Of a stretch of 64,000 nucleotides of DNA, positions 38,291 through 50,474 are shown in pieces. The notes beneath the pieces were generated by a model, which saw only the letters and a program-made list of their open reading frames with translations, had not been told where the DNA came from and did not search any database. A program made the position numbers and the translations under genes. Every line of letters begins with the position of its first letter. Within the stretch, counting starts at the first letter, position 1. This DNA is from Taenia hydatigena. Its lineage: Eukaryota > Platyhelminthes > Cestoda > Cyclophyllidea > Taeniidae. The stretch is from positions 4,502,786 to 4,566,785 of the forward strand of contig JADWOT020000007.1 of assembly GCA_036345935.2 (NCBI GenBank), given 5' to 3'.

Positions 38291-41002
38291 GCGTCCAATG
38301 AGCATGACCGATTCTACTAATATGGCTACTGCAGCAATTTGGATAATGCAGCTGTCACATCGCATTTGTAAAAAGACTTCGGGAAAAGGATTAACGACTG
38401 ATTCATCAAAACGCAACCTTGATCATGCCATTTCCTAGGTAGAAGCCCATTCGTACTACCACAAATTGGAGAGCAGTAGAAGGGTCAAACTTCAAATTTG
38501 ACAATTTTTCAGTAATCCCTCAGAGCGTATTGGATGCAATACCACAGAAAGGTACGCTGTTGGCATTTTTAAGATCCGGACTATCATTGACACTGACTAA
38601 ATCCTGAAATTCAACAGTTCTTTTCAATCCGAAGCCAACAGATCCTACTTTGCCAAAATAGCGCCGTGAATAAAACACGCAACTCACCCACCATACCGAC
38701 AGCCAATATACTAAACACGGCTAGTGACCTTGAAACTGCCGGAATAAAAACCTTTAATTTAGTACCTTTCTAATCCTAAACATACACAAATGCACGAAAA
38801 AGTTTAAGTCAAAAGGGCCTATGCAGGTGTGCAAAATAGCTAGCAGTTCATCGTTGAGTGAATTTATGGGAAGATTTGCATACTTTCATAAAATATTTGC
38901 GGACAATCAAATGCGAATATCAAACGCTGCGCAGCCTATAACGTAATCATTTTGGAAAAAAAAATACGCCTAAACATCATGTAATAAATATGAGAATCGA
39001 AAAGATACCCTTGAGCAGGCTGGCGGATTTGTTGCAAATTGAAAATAGGATGGTGGCTTTTGTCGTCTTCGGAGAATGCGACGCTCGTCACACAGGATGT
39101 TCTGAGGTGCATTCGGCGCGACACAGATTTACACAATGAATGAAGATGTGGCGCGTTTTCCAGTTGTCTCCTTGCCCTCTGTCTTGTAGTCCTTTTAACG
39201 AATAGGTCAGAGATAACGGATTTCGGTGGGAACATGGGATGGCCGAGACACTTCTCCCTCTCTGCCCCCAGGAATTCTGATGCATCCCCATAACGAGGTT
39301 AGCAATGGTTGCCTCATAATTTCTCAGTGAGACTACCTCTACCCTGTCGAATATGCTGTTTACTTCGTCTAAAATCCCATCGCTTTAACGGACTTTTTTG
39401 TTCGAATTGTAGAAAAAAGGCCATAAACAGGGTTCATTTACCAGAATAAACATTAGTGAAAGATGCTGGCCATAGCTGAGTGAGTCGTCTTGCTACGGAC
39501 AACGTCATCACTGGGTATTCTAGCAAGTGATTTTCGCATTTCGAATCTTAGACTCTACAGGCATGCTAAACATTGTGTTCGCACATAAGAGAGCACAGTC
39601 TTGGAGGTCAGCCATGTTGGAGCTTCATTTGTCCACCATTGGCATGGTGCCTAATTCTTTATTAGTCTTTACCATTGCGCACTTGTCTAGTTTTTTTTGT
39701 CCACGAAAAGTAGAACGCTCTAGCCCCTTCATTTTTCATTTTCTGCTAACTAGATCGAATAACCGGGAAGCAAATCATTTGTGAATAAGGTAACGGTTGT
39801 AAACATAAAAAACTTATGGTAGACTTTCAGATGTTTATGAAAAAAGCTAATTGTCGGTTCGTTCCCTTTAATATCAAATGTCTCAAGCACCAGTCTGAGA
39901 ACAAACTGACGAGGTGCTTAGTGTTGTTTGCATTAATAAATCACTGGATGATTGGACTGAGTTAGTCGCGCAATCCGCGTCATGAATAATTGGACCTAAG
40001 TCATCAAGTGAATCCCGAACTGTGGCCCAATGAGTGTATTAGATCAAAGGCCGTCAAAAGATGCTTCGTGCCCAAAAAAATCGTGTGAACAAATAGCCAT
40101 TCAGTAAATCCACCGAAACGAGCGAAAACTACAGACAATGACCTAATTCAAACATTCTAGCTCATGTAACCTGGTCACGAACATTGCCCGCAGATTAGAG
40201 ATAGATTAGATCGACCTCATCCAACTACCATGCCATTATGCAAAGGCAAAATGCAGGATGGTGGTTGCACCTCTTTAATAGTTTCTACCTCCGTCAAGCG
40301 GCATTACGGGCAGAGAGAAAATGGCTTTAGTCCTAATCGATCAATACAGTCGATAAGGCCACCCCCTGTGTACCAGTTGCGTACCGGTTATCTGCCCAGT
40401 CGGCTGGTTCATTCACTAATTCGCTTGACCTAAGGCGAGTAGAACTGCGAACGATCACACGGCTTGGTGAGTGGAAAATAATTTCAGCGTAAGACAGTTG
40501 ATTGTTGCATATATAAGCCGATAGCGCATCGCCAGATTAGAAGGTATTGCAGGTAGGTCTACGGGTGCCTTAAATTATTAAAAATCTTTTACCTTATTGT
40601 GCATGAAAGCCAAGCCACTTTAAAAACCAATGTTTTTATACATAAGTTCGCTCCTTCCATGATCGCTTCATGTCCGCTGGGTAAACAATCGTTAAGTTTG
40701 AAGACAATTAGCTGACACTGTAAATGAATATGACTGAGGGACATCATTGAACGTTATGATAGATTTGTGCACGAGAGAAATCTTGCATTCATCTGGCTAA
40801 CTCGCCGAACATGTCGTATTTACAAGGTGGAGCAATGACAATTTAAGGTCGTGGTATGCTGAAGAATATTTCACTAGAAGAGTAGAGCGTGGTAACTCTT
40901 GTCAGAACAAAATGCAGCGATCCATAGTCATTTCTTGTGGAGAGAGGCTTCCAAGTAACAAGGTGGCATCCGTCAGTAAAACACAAGCCAGCGTTAGTCA
41001 AG

Positions 41003-41203
41003 ATGGCCTATTTTTGCAACATCATCGAGGGCATCGACAATGCTGCCGCTCGAGACGGCCTTCTAGGTTGCGCTCATAAAGCATTTCCACCAGCGCACTT
41101 TGCCGAAGCGTTCCTGCAAACTTGGAAGAGCACACCTGCCAAAAGGCCGAGTGAATGTTGGGTTGAATTGAAGGTGCTGCCTCTTCAACCAATCCTCACC
41201 TAA
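41003..41203 (+). CDS. Possible small open reading frame, 66 codons
   Basis: It starts ATG in AAGATGGCC, a good Kozak context, and ends TAA. The local base use is more GC-rich than the surroundings. The product has FCNIIEGIDNAAARDGLLG followed by FPPAHFAEAFLQTW, which looks protein-like, but I recognise no family and see no splice sites. It could be a chance frame. Confidence 0.22.
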   Translation: MAYFCNIIEGIDNAAARDGLLGCAHKAFPPAHFAEAFLQTWKSTPAKRPSECWVELKVLPLQPILT

Positions 41204-41533
41204 CTGTCATTACTCGTCAAGTCTACTGCTTGTGTTCAATGGCCTCTAATCATGCACCTGGCTAAATTTGCTCACTTTCGAACATGACCGTGCCTCTTGT
41301 TTAGCTTTTCGTTGAATCTGCGAACAACTTTACAGCAATCCGACATATCTAAAAGTGCGAGTACATCACAACGTGTGGTGTATTAACTGCTTTATTGATG
41401 AGCCAACTTGAATTATTGATCAGACAATCACTAACATCCTCATTGTCGACTCTCTGATTTCCCCTAATCAGTAAAACTACCCACACGACGAAGTCAACCA
41501 CTGGTAGATGTGCAGCCTTGGAATCATGGGTAA

Positions 41534-41549
41534 TGTGGTGGTGGTGGTG
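41534..41549. repeat. (GTG)n short tandem repeat
   Basis: About five GTG units in non-coding DNA. Confidence 0.65.
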
Positions 41550-42879
41550 AACAGTAGCGCAACAATGTCATGTAAGCTGAGCGACCTTTGTGTAGTAAAT
41601 GTCCATGGTTGAATGTAAACGCAAAGCTCGTCCTTTGCAGCCGTTGTGTGATGCATTTTATTCAAAAGTGTGTGATCTGTATCCCTTATGAAAGGGTGAT
41701 GAATTGAAGCGCTCACCCCCACTCGATTTTCTCCTCGATTTGTTCACTTCAAACAGAGAGGCACTCTCAATATACGGCTGCCCATTCGAAGATCCTGTTT
41801 AATCAATTGATACATTTATCTACGACTGAATTCCCACGATAGAGACTTAGAATGAGGCAGCTTCTGCCTTCTATCCGCCAGTTAAATGCCTACCGACCGC
41901 TGCTTATTTGCGCATTTGTTAAGTTGATGAAGACACTTCTAATGAAATCTCCATTTCTTCATTCATCGTCTGGTTGGTAGTCTGAATAGAACCAGGACGA
42001 CCTTGTACTTAGGCGCCCGTAGCGGCAATGATGGAATCAAAATAAACGATGCTGATCAAAAACACTGGCCACGAAAAGAATAAGGCATGATAGTGTCAGT
42101 TTTAGCATCATCGAGAATCGCGTGATTCTTCCGAAGCTGTAGAAATCCTCACACACATTGGGCAGGACCGAGCAAACGATCCAACAAAATATCCTATTCT
42201 GCCGTTGCTGTAAAGGGAAGAGGTAGAGGGTAGTGAGTTTGGCAAATAAAGCAGGAAAACATCATGTAGGCCGATGACTGCCTATCTATTCTTATCTACC
42301 AGCCAAATGTTTACATATCATGTAAAGATGAAAGAACCTTAATGCTTGCTATGCACAAAACTGCAGGCGGAAATCAAATCCACATCTCGTCTAGGTTCCT
42401 ACGTCCCACCAATTAATTTTTTTGTCCATGGCAAAGGAGCAATGCAGCTAAGAAATTCACGCAGAGGTGATTAGTGTACCTCCTCCAAGGCAGCAGAAAT
42501 AACACTGAATCTTTACTGGAAGTTGCATTTATGGGCAATTCAGAAATACCACATGTAGTTCGATGGCTTTGATAAGAATTCAAATTAATTTTGAATGTAA
42601 ATAATGTAGTACCCTTTACATCCTAAATGTTCCAACCTTCATAAGCACAATACAAACCGCCAAATAAACCGAAAAATTGGCTTGTGACTTTATAAAATTC
42701 GATGGTTTTTTAAGCTCGTTTAAGTGTATATGCCGAGGACAATGAACTTGCTATAATGCAATTGCAGTGTCACCGTTCAAAAGTGCTCATTCGTCCTCGA
42801 TTTAGTGATGCATTCTTAAGTCGGCTTCCAAGACACAGTCGTTATGCACGGCATATTTTCATAATTTAAGGTCGTTCTT

Positions 42880-43915
42880 AAATGGCATAAATTAACTTCT
42901 GGAAGAAATGATGCATTTCTACCCAAGAGTTTAATCCAAGTCTAGGACTTTTGTGCTGATGAAATGCCACAGAAGATTTGCAAGTGGATTAAAGCAGCGC
43001 ACAAATTTGCCTTCGCTAGTGGCGTGGCCAAAATATCAGTTTCTGTTAGGTCAAGGTCATAAAATGGGATGGCGGATTATGCTACATAATGTAAACGCCT
43101 TGCAATCGTAAAGCACACCGTAATTCTGAAGGAAGAAGGCGGTGAGCCATAGCGAACCATCACCGGGTACATGAATGCGTGCACTTGTGGAGCTATCAAT
43201 ACGAAATTCGTTTAGGCAACAATATTCTCCAATGCTAATTACACGACTGGGTCGATTGGTTGAACAGTAACACTCAAACAGGTCAATGATAGCCTATTCC
43301 CTTCGGATACCAAGGATCGGGTTCCTCCTTTAATAGTTTGTGAATGTTCTGCAGAACTAGCTTTTGGACTAAGCTCAGTCCTTCAGGCCAATAGCCAGTC
43401 TTCGCATGAGTAACTCGGGACGAGAAACGCTTTCAATGCATTGTGTGCAAGGCAGTATAACGAACGAAATTTCCGATAGTCATTAATCATTTTGCAACCA
43501 GCAAGATGGTTTTGATTGAAATGTGCATTCTCATAAGTGCTTACCACGAACTATCGAAAACTAAAAGATTAGTAAACCGCTGAAAACTTCTTCTGCGTGT
43601 GTCAAGTAAACTTGCCTGGATAGAATTTTGAATGAAAATGTTGGCGTTTGAGGAGAGGAAGTAATGTTTGCACCATCATCAGAGATGCGCAGCAGATGTC
43701 GATTTTCGGATGTGTATTAAGGGAGGGCAAATAAATATAACACCTTTTTGCCACAAGACCTGCCATGATCTAAGTCCAATGAATCGGAGTGAGGTCGCAT
43801 ATCCAACATTAAGTCGGAGTTATGGCTTGAAACCCTCTGAATGCTGCTTGCACTGGAAAGATCAAGAGTTGAGGGTTCAGGATTTGCATATTAAAAACTA
43901 CAAATTCATGGGGGC
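42880..43915 (+). repeat. Repeat F, copy 1
   Basis: It matches 47670-48425 in the same orientation: GGCATAAATTAACTTCTGG, GAAATGCCACAGAAG, GTGGATTAAAGCAGC, AAACTTGCCTGGATAGAA, AAGACCTGCCATGATC, AAGTCCAATG. This copy contains about 300 bases near 43170-43470 absent from the other. No coding function is visible. Confidence 0.6.
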
Positions 43916-44389
43916 CTAAAGATTTGGGTGCACTTTTAGCAAATTATCTACCGTTAAAGTAGATGCATTGCTATTTACAGCAGTATCCGCAGATGCCGCT
44001 TGACTTGTGTGGGACCACGACCTCTAACTGCGAGTCCTATAATTTGTTGAATGTAGTACCCAGCAAATAATTGTTTAATCCTCAAAACATTTTTAAAGAC
44101 GGGTGCTCTTCCTATAACGAAGGCACTTTTCTCTACTTTTTCACGCAGTGTTTAATCTCGTTATGGGACAAAATCGACGACCACTGCACAGAGAGGAGCG
44201 GTTCTAAGGAAATTAAGATCATAGAACAAACATGAAATTTATGCCTGTCTGCGGTACACTAAACGCAGTTGCCGCAAATGAAATCAGCGTCATCTTAAAG
44301 CATACAAAATTCTAGATTCCCGACCAATGATGGGCTACATAAAAATGACCAAATGGAAGCATAAGCGCTTATGACACCCCACTACTGCC

Positions 44390-44950
44390 TTCATTCCTCC
44401 TCTCTCTCTCGTTGCGTGCGCTCGCGCGCGCACGCCCACCCTCCTCAACACACTCTATGAATGAGGTCCTTCCTCAACCCTCCCTCGTTGCTGCATGACT
44501 AGACGAGCTCAACCCACTGCACCGCACCACAACCTCTCCGCCTACCAGTCATCCATCCACCACCCACTTATCCATCCATTCACCAACCACCATCACGCAT
44601 CCTCCACCTCTCTCTCCACGTCGCCACCGCGACAGGCGCACATGCGTGTGTAAATAGACGCGCAATGACTAGCATGCGTGGCGGTGCATGACGTCACACA
44701 TTAGAGTGGAAATGAGAATGCTGCGCAGCGAAAAGGAGTGTTTGCAGTGCTCCAATTTGAGGTGGGTAGCAGTGCAGGTGAAGTGCCGTGCAAGTTGGGA
44801 GCGGGTGGTAAAGGAGGAGAAGGTGAAAGGAAGTAGGAAGGGCGGAAAGGAAGAGAGGGCCAGCAACATCAAGTATTCCTAGCAGGTCTCCCATGCAAAT
44901 ACTGACCCTGCCCGACGTAGCTTAACTTCGGTAATCGAACGAGAACCGCC
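44390..44950 (-). mobile_element. SINE-like element, copy 2 (5S head, body, GA-rich tail)
   Basis: Read on the minus strand: the 5S-derived head (44950-44861), a body with CCACC/GGTGG-rich stretches, a GCGCGCGC segment and a (GA)n tail near 44410-44396. The body matches 15745-16225 and 44985-45290. Shared landmarks on the plus strand are CATCCATCCACC, CACCTC..TC..C and the ACGCACATG motif before GTGCA. No protein is encoded. A 5S head, unrelated body and simple tail fit the SINE3 class. The neighbour is another copy in the same orientation. Confidence 0.6.
44861..44950 (-). repeat. 5S rRNA-derived head of a SINE-like element
   Basis: The minus strand follows eukaryotic 5S rRNA over its last ~90 bases: GGTTCTCGTTCGATTACCGA, AAGTTAAGC, GTCGGGCAGGGTCAGTATTT, GCATGGGAGACCTGCTAGGA, then ATACTTGATGTTGCTGGC. 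This covers the internal control region for polymerase III. The first ~30 bases of 5S are absent. It runs directly into the repeated body at 44390-44860. The same junction, with only the last ~37 bases of 5S, occurs at 16226-16262. A free-standing 5S pseudogene is the alternative, but recurrence beside the same body argues against it. Confidence 0.72.
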
Positions 44951-44984
44951 ATTTGACACCTCCCAAATCGCACTTCCTATTACT

Positions 44985-45290
44985 ATCTCAATCTCTTTTT
45001 TCTCTCTTTCTGTGCGCGCTTCCACTTCCACCACAACCTACCAATTACCTCCTTCCTCTGCCCTTCTTGTCGCTGCATCACTAGGCGCGCTCAACACACC
45101 ACGTCTATCCATCCGTCCGCATACCCACTCACCCACACCAGCACCCATCTCCACACCATTTCATTCACTAAGCGCCAAAACACATCCACCACCGACCTCC
45201 CCTCCTCGTCATCGTGGCAGACGCACATGCCGGTGCAAATAGATGTGCAACGCCTCCCAAGCATGGAGGCGGGCTGTGTTAGCTGTCTTT
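44985..45290 (-). mobile_element. SINE-like element, copy 3 (no 5S head)
   Basis: It matches the 3' half of the copies at 44390 and 15745 (GGTCGGTGG.., CATCCATCC.GTCC, ACGCACATG, GATGTGCA, CAAGCATGG landmarks) and ends in a T/CT-rich tail at 44995-45010 on the plus strand. The 5S head is absent, so it is 5' truncated. It sits in tandem with copy 2, separated by about 35 bases. Confidence 0.5.
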
Positions 45291-47669
45291 TACATCCTGA
45301 TTTTTTCTCGCTGTTTTACTTTTCATTTTTTTTATAATTTATTATCTCTCAATTATGTTCCCTCCGCTTTATTCTAAAACTCTTCTTCCAATTTTTGGGT
45401 CTTTTCCCTTTATTTTCTTACCTTAATTTTAAAATGAATATGTTTGCTGTTGCTGCATGCCTGGTTATCTTAGAGACATTATTAAGGAGGGTTGATTTTT
45501 ATTTTGATTCTTCTTTTACACTATGTTCACTCATGTAGTATTTAGCTTAAGCTTAGTAATTGTAGTGTTGTATTTTGTTTCTTTTTGGTTGAGTTTTCAT
45601 GTTTTATGAGAGGCTTTGCTGCTAGTATTCTCCTAAATTCTTGGTAATTACTTAGCGGCATTCGCATTATTTGAATTTAGGCGGTGTTATTGTTATCTAT
45701 TGGACGCGAGCACAGCAGCTTTAGCCTTTAAAAGGGTTCTTGAGTTCGCATATCTTCATTTTTGATCTGAATTGCTTCTTCTGCAGTTTCAGCAGGCGCG
45801 ATTTGAACAAACCTAAGCCGAGGTAGGGAAGATTCTCCTATGGTTGGGGTGTCAATGCGCATCCTACGCCACTGTCTGACTAAGCAAAAATCTGGCCATT
45901 CCGTTGTTAAGATTATCAAAGCATGTCACTTTGCTAAAAAGCATTTCTATTCATCGCATCTTCTCTAAAAGGTACGCAGGTGTTCTTCGGTTCAACGACC
46001 ACTGACAGAGATAGTGGATAGACTGCTCCCTGCATGGATCACTTACATGTGTAGACCTTAAATGATTGCCCGTGATACTGCTCCCATTGCTTTTACTAGG
46101 TGTTATGCTGTCTTCAATCAGCACCGGCTTGCAGTACACGTTGACAGTTTTAATGTTTTTGCTTCATGACATCCATTCATACCAACGACTGAAATCTTTT
46201 AACCTCGTGGCAGACCATTCCACTAATCTTTGTATTCTGCTCAAAGGGTGACAGACGTGTGTTTGTCCACTGCTGCATTGCCTCCTTCTAGCTGGGAAAG
46301 GTTGTATTCGGCGGAATTTAATGCGCATACATGCGCTTTTGAAGAATTATGATTTAGACACTGCCAAAGTGTTTGCACCGCATCGTTCCAGAACCACTAC
46401 TATCGGATAGAGCATACTTGAAGTTGGTAGGTAAGGCATGGCAATCTGCGTATTAACTCGCGTGAATATTAATGATGAAATCGCAACTTCTGCATGTAAA
46501 TAAGTCTTTGTTTCAATGAAAAAGAGTAGTATAGTTACCCTCTTCAATAAATCTAGTTGAATCCATTTTTGCCAATGACCAATAAGTGCACTTGCCATGA
46601 TACCTTTTAATAAATCCGACACAATATGATCTGTACAATCCAGGCGTGAGTGTCATTTCCCCTTCGCATTGACACTATCGAAACGCATCAGTTTAACACG
46701 TGACGAATTTAGAATGCATCTAAGTGTTTTTGGTGCAGATGTTAATAGGCTTAAGCTAAACGGCCTGTCTTTCATAGACGGTCTGAAGGTGGTTCTGGTC
46801 ATGGTTAACAAATACGTTCCTGGTAAGCGAGCATTGTGAAGGCCTCATGAAGATTCTTGCGTCCAAAGTATAGGGGGATTAGCCATTTGGCAATGACTGC
46901 AGCCGAATCCGCGGCAATCAATTATTCGTTACTCCGTCCGTACTGCGATGTCTGAAACATCTCATTCGAAGTCGGGTTTAGGCTTAGAGCACATATTTTT
47001 GCTCTTAAGATTGTCGCATATATACCGCTGAAAATGCTTTGCAGACAGGGATTAATGGCATGGTCAATCGCAACCTCACATGGCGTGTAAATCTCCTTGC
47101 AAATTTTTTACGTAGGATGTAAGTTGTTTGGCACACGTGTCGACAATCATGCCTGTTTTAGTGTGGATGCGAATTCTAATCTGTGATCTCTCCAGTTTAA
47201 TTCTCATTGGTTGTGATTAGGGGCATCCGAAGCGGATACAGACCTCGGATATCAGTCACTGCACTGAATCAAATCGCAGCATATTCAAACACAGACCATT
47301 ACCGAAGTCAGTAAAGTAGAATCATTTAAAGCGCTAATAAGGATGGAGAAATACAGCGAGAGGTGGAGTAAGCGAATCAGCCGCTAAAGGCACGTGTGCA
47401 CCCATTCTACGACTATTTATGATTATGCTGTGCAGCTCCACATAAGGGATGAATAAGAGGCAATCAAATAAGTGCGTACCATTCAATCTGATGAATTGCG
47501 ACTGATGAAAATTGGCATTACCGCATTCAATTATACAGCCTACATGGAATGTATATCAAATTGTGCATCTACTCAGCTCGCATCTACGTTCGTGAGCCCA
47601 AATTTAAGTCAAAACTCATGACGTAATGATGTAATCGAAATAACATTTCTTTCCTATTTAGCTCTCACG

Positions 47670-48425
47670 CATGGCATAAATTAACTTCTGGGAAAATGAT
47701 GCATCTATACTAAAGGGACCAACTTGAGTTGAAGACGTTTATGCAGACGAAATGCCACAGAAGGATTGCAGGTGGATTAAAGCAGCACACGAATGTTCAT
47801 ACAGTAATGATGTGGCTAAAAATGCCGTTTTCCGTTACGTCAAAGCCAAAAAATAAGATGACAGATGATGGCATATAATGTAAAAGCCTTAAAATCGTAA
47901 TTAGGAATGAAGAAGTCGGTAAGCCACAGCTTACCATCACCAAGCACATGGATGCATGTGCTTGTAGAGCAAAACAGCAAATAAACAAAATTTCCAACAA
48001 CCATTCATTTTTCTTACAAATGAAACAGTTTTGAAAGAAACGTATGTTCTCAGAAGTGTCTAGTGCGAACTTTTAAGAACTGAAAGATTAATAAACTGCT
48101 TAAATGTATTTCTACGTGGGTCAAGTAAACTTGCCTGGATAGAACTTTTAAATAAGAATGCTAGCATTCGGCTGGAAGGAAGAAAGTTTGCGCTATCACC
48201 AGAGATACAGAGCAGATGCCGAATTCCGAATGTGCAGTGAGAAAGGGCTAATAAAAATAACACCATTTATGTCATAAGACCTGCCATGATCCAAGTCCAA
48301 TGCATCAAAGCGTGGTCTTATATCCAACAATAAATCGGAGTTACGGCTTGAAATTCTCTGAGCTTTGCTTACGATAGAAAGATCAAACGTTGGTGGCTTA
48401 AAATTTGCATAAGTAAAACTACGAA
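47670..48425 (+). repeat. Repeat F, copy 2, nested in repeat B
   Basis: This is the partner of 42880-43915 with a ~300-base internal deletion relative to it. It lies between two copies of the right end of B segment c (47105-47455 and 48430-48785). Confidence 0.6.
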
Positions 48426-48429
48426 TCCT

Positions 48430-48785
48430 AGGATTTGAATTTGTTCGGCACACGTGTCGACGCTCATGCCTGTTTTAGCGTGAATGCAAATTTCCATCGA
48501 TGATCTCTCTAGTTTAATTTCCATTGGTTTTGATTGAAGGCATCTGAAGTGGATACAGACCTCAAATATCAGTCTCTGCACTGAACACACAGGACGTTAC
48601 TAAAGTTAGCAAAGTAGTAACATTTGAAACGCTAATACGGGTGGAGAAATATAGCGAGAAGTGGAGAAAGCAAATCAGTCGCTTAAGGCACGTGTGCACC
48701 CATTCTACAACAACTTATGATTATGATGTGCAGCTCTATATAAAGAAACACCACTCATTAAGTTATGACAGCATTAAAACCAGTA
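48430..48785 (+). repeat. Second copy of the right end of B segment c
   Basis: It matches 47120-47455 (CACACGTGTCGAC, CATGCCTGTTTTAG, GATCTCTC.AGTTTAAT, GGCACGTGTGCACCCATTCT) and, more distantly, 18430-18790. A run of ~30 bases (GAATCAAATCGCAGCATATT in the first copy) is deleted here. Confidence 0.6.
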
Positions 48786-50474
48786 TTGAAACTACTTCTC
48801 CACTTTTCAAACATTAGTGTATCATTTTTACCTTCCACACTTTCAAATTTTGGCCCATGCACAGTTTTCTTCCTTTGCTTTTACGTATAGCATTGATAAT
48901 TTCTCTTTCTTCTAAATTAATGTATTTTTGATAAGCCATGTTTTATTTTGTTTATCATATGAATAATCATTTCTTTCTGTTTGATATTTTATATTTTGGA
49001 ATGATTTTTTGCTTTGAGTATCTTAATGTTGCCCTTGATTTGTTGGAGCTCTTTCGATTTTATTAAGAATATGACAGCGCATTCACGTGTTCAGTGTAAT
49101 CACCGTAAATTACGACCTTGAAAGTGAACATGAATGTGGCTCTTGATGTCGCATCTGATAAGCTTAGAGAGATTGCTGAAAAATGTTAAATTTGAAACTT
49201 GGCATTTTTATGCATCATGCTTTGATCAGGTACTAATAATCTTAAGCTCAGTAGCAATTGTAATGCGTTTTGTGTCTTGACGGATTGAATGTTCATGTTT
49301 TATGAGAATAGCTATCATTTTCCTCTTTTTCGGCAATTACTCGGTGGCATTTACATTATGTGCATTTTTAGGATGTTATTGTTTCTTATTGGCTGCGGTG
49401 CCCTCTAAAAGGGTCCTTCAACTAGATTTTCTTCATTAACGAACTAAGAGGCATCTCATGTCACTTCAGCAGACGCGGTCTGAAGAATACTAAGCCGAGG
49501 TGGTAAAGTTTCGCCTACGAGTGATCCCGTGATCCTTTTACGCATGAAAAACATATTTGGTAGTGAGACTAGATAACTCTACTCCCAGTTGACCCACTTG
49601 CAAGCACGCCGGGCAAACGGCCACTCACCATGCATTTGATCATATCACGCACAACCTGTCGCTTTTTTACTTACCTTAACCGGCTAAAACCAATTTTATA
49701 AGTGGAATGCATGCGTATATATTAATGGGTTTAACCATTGCGTTACAAGCATCGCAACACACCAAACATGGTGTCACTAGCACCCAGAACATTTAGTTCG
49801 CAATGACTTCCGTACCCCTTCCAATAAGAATGAAAAGATTTTGGTGAGAAGTAACCAGTCGATCAGATTTTACAGGAAACTTCTAGGGCATGTCACTTAA
49901 CCATGTCAGATACCTCACTCTATAAAGCGCTCCAGTATTCACACAAAAAGCAGTTCCTCCTATTTAACCAACTGTCGCAATCGACAGCATAATAAGTTGG
50001 TCATATACTCATTCTTACCTTCCTATAATCAAGGCCCACCATCACTATCAACTAATTTCTCCGAGTGGGTGATAATTATTTCCACCTGTCATTCCTCAAG
50101 TTACACACCACCTCCTATGCACAGCAACTCAGTCAATTTACGCACCTCGCTGGCTTGCCACCGCCGACGACTCCCACCATTGGTTTTTTTACTCATTCTT
50201 CCGCACCTGACCGATAATGGCATCTGATTTGACCAAATCTTGCCTAAAATAAGGCGCAGGTGCAGTTTTCTTCGACTTAAGCTGACATTCGCTAAATCCA
50301 CCCCAACGATTCGAGCATTATTGATGCCGTATAAGCTGAAACACTAAGCCCAACAATTCCTTTACCGCCTCACGCTCCTTCGCTCACTCAAGCAGTCAAT
50401 CTCTCACTCATCTACTCGGGCACAATTCAACAATCTACCCATCTTGGCCTTCAACTTCTGTCTACGTAGTAGCT

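Larger units (their letters stand above)
38291..42879. other. No gene confirmed
   Basis: Apart from the small frame at 41003 and the GTG run at 41534, I see nothing. A 99-codon minus-strand frame at 38936-39235 lacks any family likeness. Confidence 0.45.

Noticed and set aside
44396..44432. CT and GCGC runs as a stand-alone microsatellite
   Set aside because: They are the tail and adjacent body of the SINE-like element.
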